A stretch of 37,698 bases of DNA, from the NCBI GenBank assembly GCA_017541145.1, contig JAFXZT010000057.1, positions 1-37,698 on the forward strand. Reading direction: 5' to 3'. The stretch's first letter is position 1. Each line of letters starts with the position of its first letter. Below are positions 7,344 to 16,500 of the stretch, piece by piece. The stretch is from Bacteroidales bacterium. GTDB taxonomy: Bacteria; Bacteroidota; Bacteroidia; Bacteroidales; UBA3824. Both the position numbers and the translations under genes were made by a program. The notes under the pieces are model-generated. The model saw nothing but the letters and a program-made list of their open reading frames with translations, was not told where the DNA came from and ran no database searches.

Positions 7344-7839
7344 TGCTCTGTTTTTATTTCGTGTTAAAAGAATGTGAAATAATTTTGAGTGTAAAATTAC
7401 AATCATTTTTTTAATCTCCCTAATGTTTAAAGATTTTTTTTTTAAATTTATTTTAGTTACTTAATGTTTTAATAATTAACCATTTATAAACAGAGTACAA
7501 AATGCGGTATTTAATTTTAAAGTAAAATTGAATAAAAGCGTGTCAAAAAAAAGGTCAAAAATCATCTTTTTTCGAGTAATTAAGAGTGTTAGAGTGTATT
7601 TTTTCCATAATAGTTTCCATGACTTTTTTTTAATTTTTCGGTTGTATTATGCGTGCGACCTGAGTGTTCGTTTTTATGTAATTTTCGGTAGTTGATTAAA
7701 ATTTATTTGCGAAATTTTAGTTAACAATATATCAATATTGTAATTTTAACAATAATTAATTTTAGAGTAAAACGGGCAATTTTACACTCAAAACGATATT
7801 TCTAAACAAATTTTCGGTTATCAATTCCAAAACATTTCT
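7344..7839. other. Divergent regulatory gap between the ara locus and the lipoprotein pair
   Basis: About 500 bp of very AT-rich sequence with no gene I can support. It holds the palindrome TGTAAnnTTACA at 7390-7401, upstream of the mutarotase, and a 16-bp sequence at 7383-7398 that recurs inverted and perfectly at 7779-7794. Weaker look-alikes are GTTAGAGTGTA near 7587 and AGAGTAAAA near 7764. No clean TAnnTTTG element for the mutarotase gene was found, so its promoter may be activated or diverged. These are candidate sites for AraR or another regulator. Confidence 0.55.
7390..7401. promoter_or_regulatory. Candidate operator palindrome TGTAAnnTTACA
   Basis: A perfect 5+5 bp palindrome with a 2-bp centre, 46 bp upstream of the chosen mutarotase start. 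The flanked form AGTGTAAAATTACAAT resembles AGTGTTTTATTTACAAT at 2914-2930 inside the araD promoter, consistent with one regulator acting at both. Binding by the Nudix regulator is an inference. Confidence 0.35.
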
Positions 7840-7847
7840 TATCTTTG
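7840..7847 (+). promoter_or_regulatory. -7 promoter element for the tandem lipoprotein genes
   Basis: TATCTTTG is an exact match to the Bacteroidetes -7 element and lies 51 bp before the first lipoprotein start. No convincing -33 TTTG is seen 20 bp upstream. Confidence 0.5.
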
Positions 7848-7898
7848 CACGAAATAAAAATTTATATTTTTTAACCCTAACACACATTATATATTTAA

Positions 7899-8390
7899 AT
7901 GAAAAAAATCACAATTCTCATGCTGACAGTTTTTGCATTTACAACATTTTTTTCGTGCAAACCGTCAGAAGAGCAAGTAAAAAGTGTAGATTCGCTTATG
8001 GTTATCAACAAAAATATCGACAGCGTTTACAGGATATTAAACGAAGCTTACGAAAGCTACGTGCCTGCTACACTTGACATGGCTTTGGAAAATCTCAATA
8101 AGTATCTTACTTCAGCAAAAGAGACTGTACAAAATTTCAATTCAGGTAGTGATGTGTCTAAACTTCAGGCTGTTATTATTGAAAAAATTGATGTTATGAA
8201 ATCAATTGCAGAAAACGAATCTGTAGAACAAGTTCGTCTTTACAAAATTCCGGACACTGAATTTACCACTGAACTTCGCAACAAATGGGATGGAATTGCA
8301 AAAAATGTTGAACAAAAAATAAATGAAGTTAATAAGAAAGTAGAAGATACTCGTAACGAACTTACTAAATCTTTATTTGAAATAAAATGA
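7899..8390 (+). CDS. Lipoprotein of unknown function, first of a tandem pair
   Basis: A 163-residue protein with a lipoprotein signal (Lys-Lys start, hydrophobic core, FFSC lipobox, Cys at residue 20). The mature part is helical and charged, with YESYVPATLDMALENLNKYL and the segment VRLYKIPDTEFTTELRNKWD. The next gene encodes a paralogue with the same landmarks (YDTYVAKKMDDALLEFE and VRLYKVPENEFSGEMRVQWD). The genes overlap by 4 bp (ATGA), so translation is probably coupled. The layout is faintly like the LIC11966 family of surface lipoproteins, but I cannot confirm that. No function can be assigned. It is expected at the outer or inner membrane facing the periplasm. Confidence 0.85.
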   Translation: MKKITILMLTVFAFTTFFSCKPSEEQVKSVDSLMVINKNIDSVYRILNEAYESYVPATLDMALENLNKYLTSAKETVQNFNSGSDVSKLQAVIIEKIDVMKSIAENESVEQVRLYKIPDTEFTTELRNKWDGIAKNVEQKINEVNKKVEDTRNELTKSLFEIK

Positions 8391-8893
8391 AAAAGTTAAC
8401 TTATATTTTGGCTATTTTTGCCGTCGTACTTTCATCATGCAAACCATCGCAACAAGAGGCTGCTGATTTCAACGACAAAATCATGTCGGAACAGAAAAAA
8501 GTTGTTACAAAATACGACGAACTTTTGGAAACTTACGACACTTACGTTGCCAAGAAGATGGATGATGCTCTTCTTGAATTTGAATCACAAATTCAAGCGT
8601 CGATTTTTGAAGTAAAAAATATACCGGATATCGCTGGCGGTGAAGAACTTAAAGAAGCTGTTCTCGACTATTTTGAAGTTTATCAATCAGTAGCGAAAGA
8701 CGAGGCTCCGGAACTTGTAAGACTTTACAAAGTGCCTGAAAATGAGTTTTCCGGCGAAATGCGTGTTCAGTGGGACAGCAAATACAAAGAAGTTGATACA
8801 AAATTGAAGGAAGCTGACAAAAAACTTCAAGCGGTTCAAAATTCATTTGCTGAAAATTTCCATTTGAAACTCACGCAACCTTCTGCTAAATAA
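8387..8893 (+). CDS. Lipoprotein of unknown function, second of a tandem pair
   Basis: A 168-residue paralogue of the preceding lipoprotein, with which it overlaps by the ATGA junction at 8387-8390. The signal peptide ends in a lipobox (VLSSC, Cys at residue 18). The mature protein starts with an FNDKIMSEQKKVVTKYDELL helix, then a helical region, the shared VRLYKVP motif and a final amphipathic helix (DTKLKEADKKLQAVQNSF). The pair probably arose by tandem duplication and may form a heteromer. The closest family I can suggest is LIC11966-type surface proteins, with low confidence. A bidirectional terminator follows at 8914-8957. Confidence 0.85.
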   Translation: MKKLTYILAIFAVVLSSCKPSQQEAADFNDKIMSEQKKVVTKYDELLETYDTYVAKKMDDALLEFESQIQASIFEVKNIPDIAGGEELKEAVLDYFEVYQSVAKDEAPELVRLYKVPENEFSGEMRVQWDSKYKEVDTKLKEADKKLQAVQNSFAENFHLKLTQPSAK

Positions 8894-8913
8894 TTATTTG
8901 CATTTTTTTTTTC

Positions 8914-8957
8914 AACATGTAACGAAAGAATGAAATTATATTTTTTCGTTACATGTT
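8914..8957. terminator. Bidirectional terminator between lipoprotein pair and tatD
   Basis: Perfect 14-bp arms AACATGTAACGAAA (8914-8927) and TTTCGTTACATGTT (8944-8957) with a 16-nt loop, T-rich on both outer sides. It serves both converging units. The stop codon of the TatD gene (8949-8951) lies inside the stem. Confidence 0.8.
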
Positions 8958-9605
8958 TTTTACTATTCTTTCAAAATTTTTTTCGATTATTGTTTCAACA
9001 TGTTTTGTATCAACATGTTGCTTTTCGGAAATTACAGATATTATTTTACTGAAATCTGTAGAAATTCGGGTGTCGCTTTCGGTAAAAATACGTTGCAACG
9101 GAATCAGTTCCAATGAATTGTAACCTTTGGTTTGCGGATTTGTTATCAATTCAGAAATCGAGAAACATATATTTGAAATTTTTAGTAACTGATTGGTTGT
9201 TTGTGCGTTGGCATTAAACCCGTGCAAAATTACTTCGTTGCAGAATTTGGTGTCTTTTATGATTCTGATAATTTCGCTGTACAGCCTGACGCAATGAATT
9301 ACAAGCGGCTTGTTAAATTGTTGTGCAATAGCTATTTGCTTTCTGAAAATTTCTTCTTGTAACGTAATCGGGATGCTTGAAAATTTATCCAACCCGCACT
9401 CTCCTATTGCTACACAATTTGTTTTTTGTGCTAATAAAAAAATATTCTGAAAACTATCATTCAGTTGCTCAACAGTTTGCACGGTTTTGGGATGAATTCC
9501 AACCGTGAAATATTTTACCGAGTCAGCCAAATGATAATTTTCAGAAATATCTATGACAAATCGGTTTTCGTTGCTTAAATTATGCGTATGTATATCGCAA
9601 AACAC
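8949..9605 (-). CDS. TatD-family metal-dependent hydrolase
   Basis: Member of the TatD family of cytoplasmic metal-dependent TIM-barrel hydrolases, which act as DNases and D-aminoacyl-tRNA-type editing candidates. The protein has 218 residues, shorter than the roughly 260 of E. coli TatD, as is common in Bacteroidetes. Metal-ligand motifs are visible in order: the N-terminal DIHTH, GIHPKT, GECGLD, VIHCVR, LHGF and the C-terminal TESDT. The start at ATG 9605 places the HxH motif immediately, as expected. It is 18 bp after the stop of the GH9 gene, so it is likely the last gene of the chemoreceptor-GH9 transcript. The substrate is unknown, and the link to the cellulase may be incidental. Confidence 0.88.
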   Translation of the reverse strand: MFCDIHTHNLSNENRFVIDISENYHLADSVKYFTVGIHPKTVQTVEQLNDSFQNIFLLAQKTNCVAIGECGLDKFSSIPITLQEEIFRKQIAIAQQFNKPLVIHCVRLYSEIIRIIKDTKFCNEVILHGFNANAQTTNQLLKISNICFSISELITNPQTKGYNSLELIPLQRIFTESDTRISTDFSKIISVISEKQHVDTKHVETIIEKNFERIVKNM

Positions 9606-9623
9606 AGCTAAAAACCTTTAAAA

Positions 9624-11360
9624 TTATTTTTCGTTTTCAATTGCGTAAACCAAAAACACAAGAGCTGAGTTCCAGTTGATTGCAATTTCGTTTGTTGTAT
9701 AACTTCTGCTGTCGTCCACATATCTCATAGCAGGAGTTGAATATTTGTAAAGCGAATCCGGCACATCGTGACCGCCGGTTGCGTTCGGACCGCCTGCCAA
9801 ATAGCCCGGAACCGGATTTTTAACACCGTCAGCTACCGAACGTCTGTCGTGTGGATTTTTTACTGGATTGGAACCGAAACCTGTTACATAACAGTAATCC
9901 AACGGGTTGCGACCGAGTATATAATGCAAATCGGCTTGTGCGGCTTCCAAATATTTGGTGTTGCCCGTAGCTCGATATGCTGTAATCAATACAAGACCTT
10001 GATTTGCAGCCACTGAATTGCTGCCCCACGGAAACGATGCGAGCGGAGTTGCATAGCCGGATCTCTCGTATGAACGCAAATATTGATTTGCCAATTCTAT
10101 GAATCCGTCTTTCATAAACTTGTAAAATTCGGGTTCAAATTTTTCTGAATTGTCGGGACGGTTGAGCACCGATGCCACTCCAAGTGCCGTTGTAGAATCC
10201 CAAGCCGGAGTTTTGAAAGCAAAATCTTCTTCTGTGATTTGTTTCAAATATTTTTTCTCGCCCGTGGTTAAAAACATCTCCAAAGCTGCCCACGTAAATT
10301 CGTCACGGATAGTTACATCGTCGTATTGACCTGTAAAAACACCTTCAGGATTTTTGGCAAAAGGTTGTTCCGGATTTTTCTTTGCCCATTTGAACGCGTC
10401 TTCGGCTGCTTTCAACAATGTATCTCTAAATCCCGGAAGATCAGCTTTGTACGGTTCCAAAACTCTGTAAGCCTTGGCACATGTAGCCGCAAAATCGAGA
10501 GCCGCTGTTGTTGACTTTCCGATTACATAACGCTCGTCTTTGTCCTCGTGAGGCATTATCATACCGTTGAAACCCAACGCAGTAAGTTTGTGATAAACAC
10601 CGCCGTCGTTAGGATCTTGCATTGTGAGCATCCATCTGAGATTAACAAGTGTTTCGTCCAAAATATCGGGTAAAGCATTGTTGCTTTCAGGGATGTTAAG
10701 ATTCTGTTTTTTAGCGTATTGAGGATAAAGTTCTATCGCATTGAGAATTTCCCAAACTGTAATTGACGAGTTTACGATATATTTTCCGTAGTCGCCGGCA
10801 TCGTACCAACCGCCGGTGCTGCTGATAATTTCGTTTTCTTTGCGTTTAGGACCGGCTGCCGATTTGTGAACCTTGATTTTGTCGTCGGGATGAGCTGCCG
10901 GACGTGCGTATGCTCCGCCATGTTCTTTGGTAATCTCCTCTCCTACACGTGCATAGTAGTAAGTTTTCATGGCTTTGTTGGCGAGGTCATCGTAAATATC
11001 TCTGCCGATTGCAAACGCGTAAGAATCTTGCGCACCTTCGCACTGAAGGATGTACAAACCTTCAGTATTGAAGTCAGAAAAATCGGCTTTTTTTACTTTT
11101 GTGCCGGAAAATTCCCAAGTTTCGGAATCGCCTGTTACGCCGGTGTAAACTACAGACTGTTTGTTGAGATCGTAAATCTCAAATTTGTCGGAAGTAGAAT
11201 CGGCGGGAATTATTGCGATTTTGGCTGTATTTACTTCATAACCAATCTGATCCGCTTTGATTCTTTCTCCTGTTTTGGGCGATGTATTTTGTTTAGCATT
11301 GTTGCCGCAGCTCGCAAGCAACAATCCGAAACACATCGCAGTAAATGTTCTTTTAAGCAT
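9624..11360 (-). CDS. Glycoside hydrolase family 9 (cellulase-like) lipoprotein
   Basis: Predicted exported, lipid-anchored beta-glucanase. From ATG 11360 it has 578 residues with a lipoprotein signal (LLLASC, Cys at about residue 17). A longer frame with a TTG start at 11393 is unnecessary. An N-terminal Ig-like domain of the cellulase type (about 30-115) is followed by the (alpha/alpha)6 GH9 barrel. Catalytic landmarks are GGWYDAGDYGKY with Asp187 and Asp190, ASFPWGSNSVAANQG, the LGRNPLDYCYVTGFG and NPHDRRS segments, and NEIAINWNSAL with the proton-donor Glu558. No carbohydrate-binding or dockerin module is present. It lies 29 bp after the chemoreceptor gene and 18 bp before tatD. Endo- versus exo-activity and exact substrate (cellulose, xyloglucan or mixed-linkage glucan) cannot be told. 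Confidence 0.94.
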   Translation of the reverse strand: MLKRTFTAMCFGLLLASCGNNAKQNTSPKTGERIKADQIGYEVNTAKIAIIPADSTSDKFEIYDLNKQSVVYTGVTGDSETWEFSGTKVKKADFSDFNTEGLYILQCEGAQDSYAFAIGRDIYDDLANKAMKTYYYARVGEEITKEHGGAYARPAAHPDDKIKVHKSAAGPKRKENEIISSTGGWYDAGDYGKYIVNSSITVWEILNAIELYPQYAKKQNLNIPESNNALPDILDETLVNLRWMLTMQDPNDGGVYHKLTALGFNGMIMPHEDKDERYVIGKSTTAALDFAATCAKAYRVLEPYKADLPGFRDTLLKAAEDAFKWAKKNPEQPFAKNPEGVFTGQYDDVTIRDEFTWAALEMFLTTGEKKYLKQITEEDFAFKTPAWDSTTALGVASVLNRPDNSEKFEPEFYKFMKDGFIELANQYLRSYERSGYATPLASFPWGSNSVAANQGLVLITAYRATGNTKYLEAAQADLHYILGRNPLDYCYVTGFGSNPVKNPHDRRSVADGVKNPVPGYLAGGPNATGGHDVPDSLYKYSTPAMRYVDDSRSYTTNEIAINWNSALVFLVYAIENEK

Positions 11361-11389
11361 AATTTGTAGGTAAAAAGTTAAAAAAAATT

Positions 11390-13249
11390 TCAATATTTAG
11401 TTTTGAATTTTGAAATTGCTTTTTTCAATCTCTTAGCCTCTGTTGAAAGATTCTCGCTGTTGTTTGCAAGTTCTTCCGAAATGGAGGCAAATTGTTGAGT
11501 TGTTTCGTTGAAACGTTGTATTGCCAAATTAATTTGTTGACTACCGCTTGCCTGCTCTGCGCATGATGCCGCAATTTCTTGTACAAGTCTTGTAGTGCGC
11601 TCTATTTCAGGCAGTACCATCTTGAAAGTATCGTAATTTTCTTTTACAAGTTGTACACCGCCGTTTGATACCGTGTTGATTTCTTGAGCTGCTTCGGCAC
11701 TGTGTTCGGCAAGTTTTCTGATTTCGGATGCTACTACTGAAAATCCTTTGCCGTGTTCGCCTGCGCGTGCTGCTTCTACAGCTGCGTTGAGAGCCAAGAT
11801 GTTGGTTTGAAACGAAATATCATCAATAATCGAAATCTTTTCTGCAATATCTGTCATTGCGTTTTCTGATTTCAATGCAGTATTTGAACACATCGAAATT
11901 TTCTCTGTATTACTTTTTGCAATAAGTTCGGTTTCTTTGGCATTGTCGCTGTTTTGAGAAATTGACGAACTCATTTCCTCTATTGATGCCGAAACTTCTT
12001 CTGCCGAAGATGCTTGTTCGTTTGCTGATTGACTGATAATCTGCGAAGTATGGTACATCTCCTCGCCTGCCGTTGCAATATCGTTAGCAGTTGTACGAAT
12101 TTCGTTGAGCATTTCTGACAACGAATCAGTCATTGTTGCAATTGAGTTTTCCAATTTACCGATTTCGTCCTTAGCCTCAGTGTGTTTTACATCGTTAACT
12201 AAGTTGGCATCTGCTATATCGTGAATTACATCAATAAGTTTTTCCAACGGTCTTGTAATAGCATTTCTGATTTTGTGAATGCAACAAAGTGCAATTACAA
12301 ATGCTAATAACGACGAAACGATTATACCCCATTTTACAAAATTAATCGAGTTATTTACTCCGTCGCTTGATTTTTTTACTTGTTCGATAGAAAGCTGTTC
12401 AAGTTTTCCGATTTTTTCAGTAATATTCAATCGCAGTTTGAGCGCATTCATGTAAGTTTTTTCAGGAGTAAGATAACCTGTCAAATACTGACGGCTTTTT
12501 TCAAGGTACTCGTTTCTGATGTTGATTGCCGATTTCAGTTTTTCCAAATCGTTTCCACTGAGCAAATCTAACAATTTATTTTCACTTTCGCTAAGTTCTG
12601 CGATATTTTTTTGTAATATTTCGTAATTGTCTTTTGATTCCTGTGATACGCAAAGTCGGATGATATACTTGTTACGTTCAAGGTAACGACTTGCTTCATA
12701 ATATTTTAGAGCTGATTGTTTGTTGTTGGATTGTATAAAATTTCGTGTGGAATTATTTACATTTTGGTTAATTTCTGAAAGGATTTGGTCGTGTTTCTGT
12801 CTTAAACTTTTTAAATCTTCGAGAAGTTTTATTTTGTCTTCTTCGGTTAAATTAGTGTGTTTCATCATGTCTCGTGCCGTGTTCATCGATTCTACAATAT
12901 CGTAGAAGGCTTGTTGTTGTTCATTTGAAAAACATTCTTTTTTAACTAATTCTTCAAGATTATCGAGTCGTCGTTTCCCTTCAAGCATCAATTCCTGAGC
13001 TCCTTTAGCATCATTGGTTTTGAACATCACTTCCATTTGTGCAAAACCTTCGTTGATATGAACGCCAAAATCGCTGGCCTGTTTTGCCAATTCTGTAATA
13101 TTTTCAGAAAGTTCGCGTGCGCTTTCGTTTACTTTTACAGTTACAGATAGAGTGTTGCCTAATACAATAATGATTGGAAGTAATACAAATAAAAAAGATA
13201 GTCTTATTCGTGTAAGTAATTTTACGTTTTTAAAGAATCTTGTCTCCAT
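11390..13249 (-). CDS. Methyl-accepting chemotaxis protein
   Basis: A transmembrane receptor of 619 residues. TM1 is about residues 16-36 ([15 protein letters not shown]), a helical periplasmic sensor domain covers about 40-300, and TM2 is 307-327 ([17 protein letters not shown]). A HAMP domain with [10 protein letters not shown] comes next, then a long coiled-coil signalling domain whose hairpin tip is typical ([20 protein letters not shown], then [16 protein letters not shown]). The tip would contact CheA and CheW, but no che gene is in the window. Gut Bacteroidales usually lack flagella, so it may feed gliding, surface behaviour or a non-motility output. A GH9 lipoprotein gene follows after 29 bp. 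The promoter at 13285-13292 is bracketed by an inverted repeat, suggesting regulation. Confidence 0.94.
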   Translation of the reverse strand: METRFFKNVKLLTRIRLSFLFVLLPIIIVLGNTLSVTVKVNESARELSENITELAKQASDFGVHINEGFAQMEVMFKTNDAKGAQELMLEGKRRLDNLEELVKKECFSNEQQQAFYDIVESMNTARDMMKHTNLTEEDKIKLLEDLKSLRQKHDQILSEINQNVNNSTRNFIQSNNKQSALKYYEASRYLERNKYIIRLCVSQESKDNYEILQKNIAELSESENKLLDLLSGNDLEKLKSAINIRNEYLEKSRQYLTGYLTPEKTYMNALKLRLNITEKIGKLEQLSIEQVKKSSDGVNNSINFVKWGIIVSSLLAFVIALCCIHKIRNAITRPLEKLIDVIHDIADANLVNDVKHTEAKDEIGKLENSIATMTDSLSEMLNEIRTTANDIATAGEEMYHTSQIISQSANEQASSAEEVSASIEEMSSSISQNSDNAKETELIAKSNTEKISMCSNTALKSENAMTDIAEKISIIDDISFQTNILALNAAVEAARAGEHGKGFSVVASEIRKLAEHSAEAAQEINTVSNGGVQLVKENYDTFKMVLPEIERTTRLVQEIAASCAEQASGSQQINLAIQRFNETTQQFASISEELANNSENLSTEAKRLKKAISKFKTKY

Positions 13250-13256
13250 TTTTTTA

Positions 13257-13325
13257 GTTATATAATCAGTTACAATATTTACCGCAAAATTAGAGCCATT
13301 TAATTGTATAACTGATTATATAAAC
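13257..13325. repeat. Inverted repeat around the chemoreceptor promoter
   Basis: GTTATATAATCAGTTACAAT (13257-13276) and the reverse complement-like 13303-13325 (ATTGTATAACTGATTATATA then AAC) match over about 20 bp with one 2-bp bulge. The -7 element of the receptor gene lies in the intervening 26 bp. The upstream arm covers the -33 position. This is the geometry of a two-site or looping operator. It could also be an RNA hairpin, but it has no T-run. Confidence 0.6.
13285..13292 (-). promoter_or_regulatory. -7 promoter element for the chemoreceptor gene
   Basis: TAATTTTG on the minus strand matches TAnnTTTG exactly and lies 35 bp before the receptor ATG. No -33 TTTG is visible at the expected distance, where an arm of the inverted repeat lies instead. 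Confidence 0.45.
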
Positions 13326-13455
13326 ATTAACAAATTAAGAAATTTTAACAAATATAAACGATTTTATTATTCTTGTACCACATCGCTCCGATATGTTTCA
13401 AGCCAAAATTGCGAAGAGATAAAATCAAGTAAAATCGGTGCATTTACGAATTATA

Positions 13456-13501
13456 AAACGCCGTGAAGCAACTTAAAATTTTCAAGCTGTTCACGGCGTT
13501 T
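13456..13501 (-). terminator. dnaE terminator
   Basis: AAACGCCGTGAA (13456-13467) and TTCACGGCGTTT (13490-13501) are perfect 12-bp arms with a 22-nt loop, 36 bp after the dnaE stop. On the minus strand the stem is followed by a short T-rich stretch. Confidence 0.75.
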
Positions 13502-13537
13502 GTTTATCAGCAAAAATACGGAATTAATCCTTCTTTA

Positions 13538-16500
13538 TTATTGAATTTGATATTCAATCTGTTCGTTTTTCAGCGATGTAATCAAATCTTTGTCGATTTT
13601 TACACGGTAAGTTCTTGAATGCATTCTTACCGATACTTTTGACTTCGGATCGTAAATTTGGAAACCCAAATTGCTGTCTCCTTTCTTGTTCGTGATATTT
13701 TTGATACATTTCATCATGTTGTCGTTCAAATCGTTGATTGGAATTTTCAGCGTTATTGAACTCAACATCTTGTCTTTTACATCGGACAACAAATCGATGC
13801 TCTGAATCTTGAATTCCAATTCGTCCGGATTGTTGAAACGTGATTGAATTTTTCCTTTAATCAACAATGCGTAACCCAATGTAAAATACTTCTTGTAGTC
13901 AAGATAATCTTTGCTGAAAAGTGCGAATCTGTACGAACCCGAAAAATCTTCAACCGTAAGCGAGCCCCACGGTTTTCCGGTTTTGGTAGTACGCTCTTCT
14001 ACTGCTGAAACTATTCCTGCCACTTTCAAATCTTTGCCTTTCAGATTGTTGAAATCATTGAATTCTTCAAGTGTTGCGTTGCAGTAATTTTCTATCTCAA
14101 TACGGTAAGTATCAAGCGGATGCGCAGAAAGATAAATACCTACAAGGTCGCGTTCTTTGTTGAGTTTTACCAAATCGGACCAGTCTTCGCAAGCAATAGG
14201 TTTCGGTTTTTTGACTTCTACTTTTACAGTTTCGCCAAACAGTGAATTTTGCACGCCGCTTTGGTCCATTTGCATTTTTTGACCGTATTTACTGAGTGCT
14301 TCACTGAATGTAACTGTATCGCCTTCAGCAAGTTCCAACCATTGACAACGTTTGATTTCCGGGAACGTATCAAAAGCACCTGCCAAAGCCAAGTTTTCGA
14401 TGGTTCTTCTGTTGACTTGTGACAAGTTTACACGTTCGGCAAAATCGTAAATATCTTTGAACGGACCGTTTTTTTCTCTCTCACTTACAATAGCTTCCAC
14501 AGCTCCGTTGCCCACGCCTTTTATACCGCCGAGTCCGAAACGAATTCCGTAATCGTGTGTTACGGCAAAGTTTAAATCCGATTCGTTGATATCAGGACCT
14601 TTTACGTTGATTTTCATGGCTTTGCATTCTTCCATGAATTTCTTGATATCGTCGATAGAATCCTTGTTGCGGGTAAGGTTGGCAGCCATGTATTCTGCCG
14701 GGAAATGCGCTTTTAGGTAACCTGTTTGATACGCAACCCAACCGTAGCACGCCGCGTGAGATTTGTTGAACGCGTAGGATGCAAACTTTTCCCAGTCTTT
14801 CCAAATTTTTTCGAGAATTGCCGGGTCGTGACCGTTTGATTTTCCGCCTTCAAGAAATTTCGGTTTCAATTCAGCCAACATCGCTTCAATCTTCTTACCC
14901 ATCGCCTTACGCAATGTATCCGCCTGACCTCTCGTGAAGTTGGCAAGCAATCGGCTAAGAAGCATAACTTGCTCTTGATAAACTGTAACTCCGTATGTAT
15001 CTTTCAGATACTTTTCCATTACAGGCAAGTCGTATTCAATCGGCTCTTTACCGAGTTTACGGTTGATAAATGTCGGAATATAATCCATAGGTCCCGGACG
15101 ATAAAGCGCGTTCATGGCGATAAGGTCCGAAATCTGTGACGGTTTCAATTCCTTTAGATATTTCTGCATACCGGGCGATTCAAACTGGAACGTACCGATT
15201 GTTCGTCCCTCTGAATACAGCTGATATGTTTCGGCATCGTCAATCGGAATTTTTTCAATATCGATATCAATGCCTCTGTGTTTTTTGATATTTTTGAGAG
15301 CTTCCTTTATAAGTGACAATGTTTTGAGACCAAGGAAGTCCATCTTGATCAAACCAACGCTTTCAACAACGTGTCCGTCGTACTGAGTAACAACAACATC
15401 CTGTCCCGAATCCTTATCCTTGATTGTACAGACCGGCGCAAATTTTGTCAAATCGTCGGCACCGATAATTACACCGCAGGCATGAATACCAATCTGACGG
15501 TTGGTATCCTCAAGGTCGCGGGCATATTTCAACATCGAAGCTACATTTTCGTTCTGACCCTCAAGATTCCAACCTTCGGGAGTTTCGCCGTTGAGAAGTT
15601 GTTTCAGCTCCGGAATATATTTGTAACAGTTCGGGAGGTTGATTTTCGGCATTTTTTTCGGTACTGAGCCGTCTACAGCTTTTACCTGAGCTTCTTCAAA
15701 ACCTCTATCCGGAATTAATCCCTTGATTTTGTTAACAATAGCAAGTGGTACTTTTTGTACACGTCCAACGTCGGCAATTGCTGATTTGGTTGCCATCGTA
15801 CCGTAAGTAATGATGTGAGCAACCTTTTCAGCACCGTATTTATGGGTAACCCATTCCAAAACCTTTCCGCGTCCGTCATCATCAAAGTCCACATCGATAT
15901 CAGGGAGTGAAATACGGTCAGGGTTCAAGAAACGTTCAAAAAGCAGGTCGTACTTCAATGGATCCAAATTGGTGATACCCAAACAGTAAGCAACCACAGA
16001 TCCCGCCGCACTACCACGACCCGGTCCTACACTTACGCCCAACTCTTCGCGAGCACCACGAATATAATCTTGCACAATCAAGAAGTAACCCGGGAATCCC
16101 ATGGTCTTCATAACGTGAAGCTCAAAGTTGATTCGTTCGGCCTGTTCGTCGTTAAGTGTTTCACCATAACGTTTTACAGCACCTTCGTAAGTAAGTTTCT
16201 TTAAGTAATCGGCCTCAAGTTTTATACGGTACAATTTTTCGTAACCGCCAAGTTTCTTGATTTTGGCTTCGGCTTTTTCTTGAGTGAGTTCTACTTCGCC
16301 GAGTTCGTTACGGGTAAACTCGTTGAATAAGTCTTCCTCCGTAAACTTCTGACGGTAAATCTCTTCTGTACCAAATTCTTCCGGAATTTCAAATTTCGGC
16401 ATGATAGGGTCAGAATTGATATTGTAGACCTCTACTTTTTCTGCAATTTCTACTGTATTGCTCAGAGCCTCAGGAATATCGCTGAAAATAGCTTCCATTT

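Noticed and set aside
6156-7406. Longer mutarotase start at 7406
   Set aside because: It would place the lipoprotein signal 21 residues inside the protein. The ATG at 7343 gives an intact signal peptide and lipobox.
10866-11369. 167-codon plus-strand frame
   Set aside because: It is antisense to the GH9 gene, rich in Cys and Phe from reverse-strand codon bias, and unsupported.
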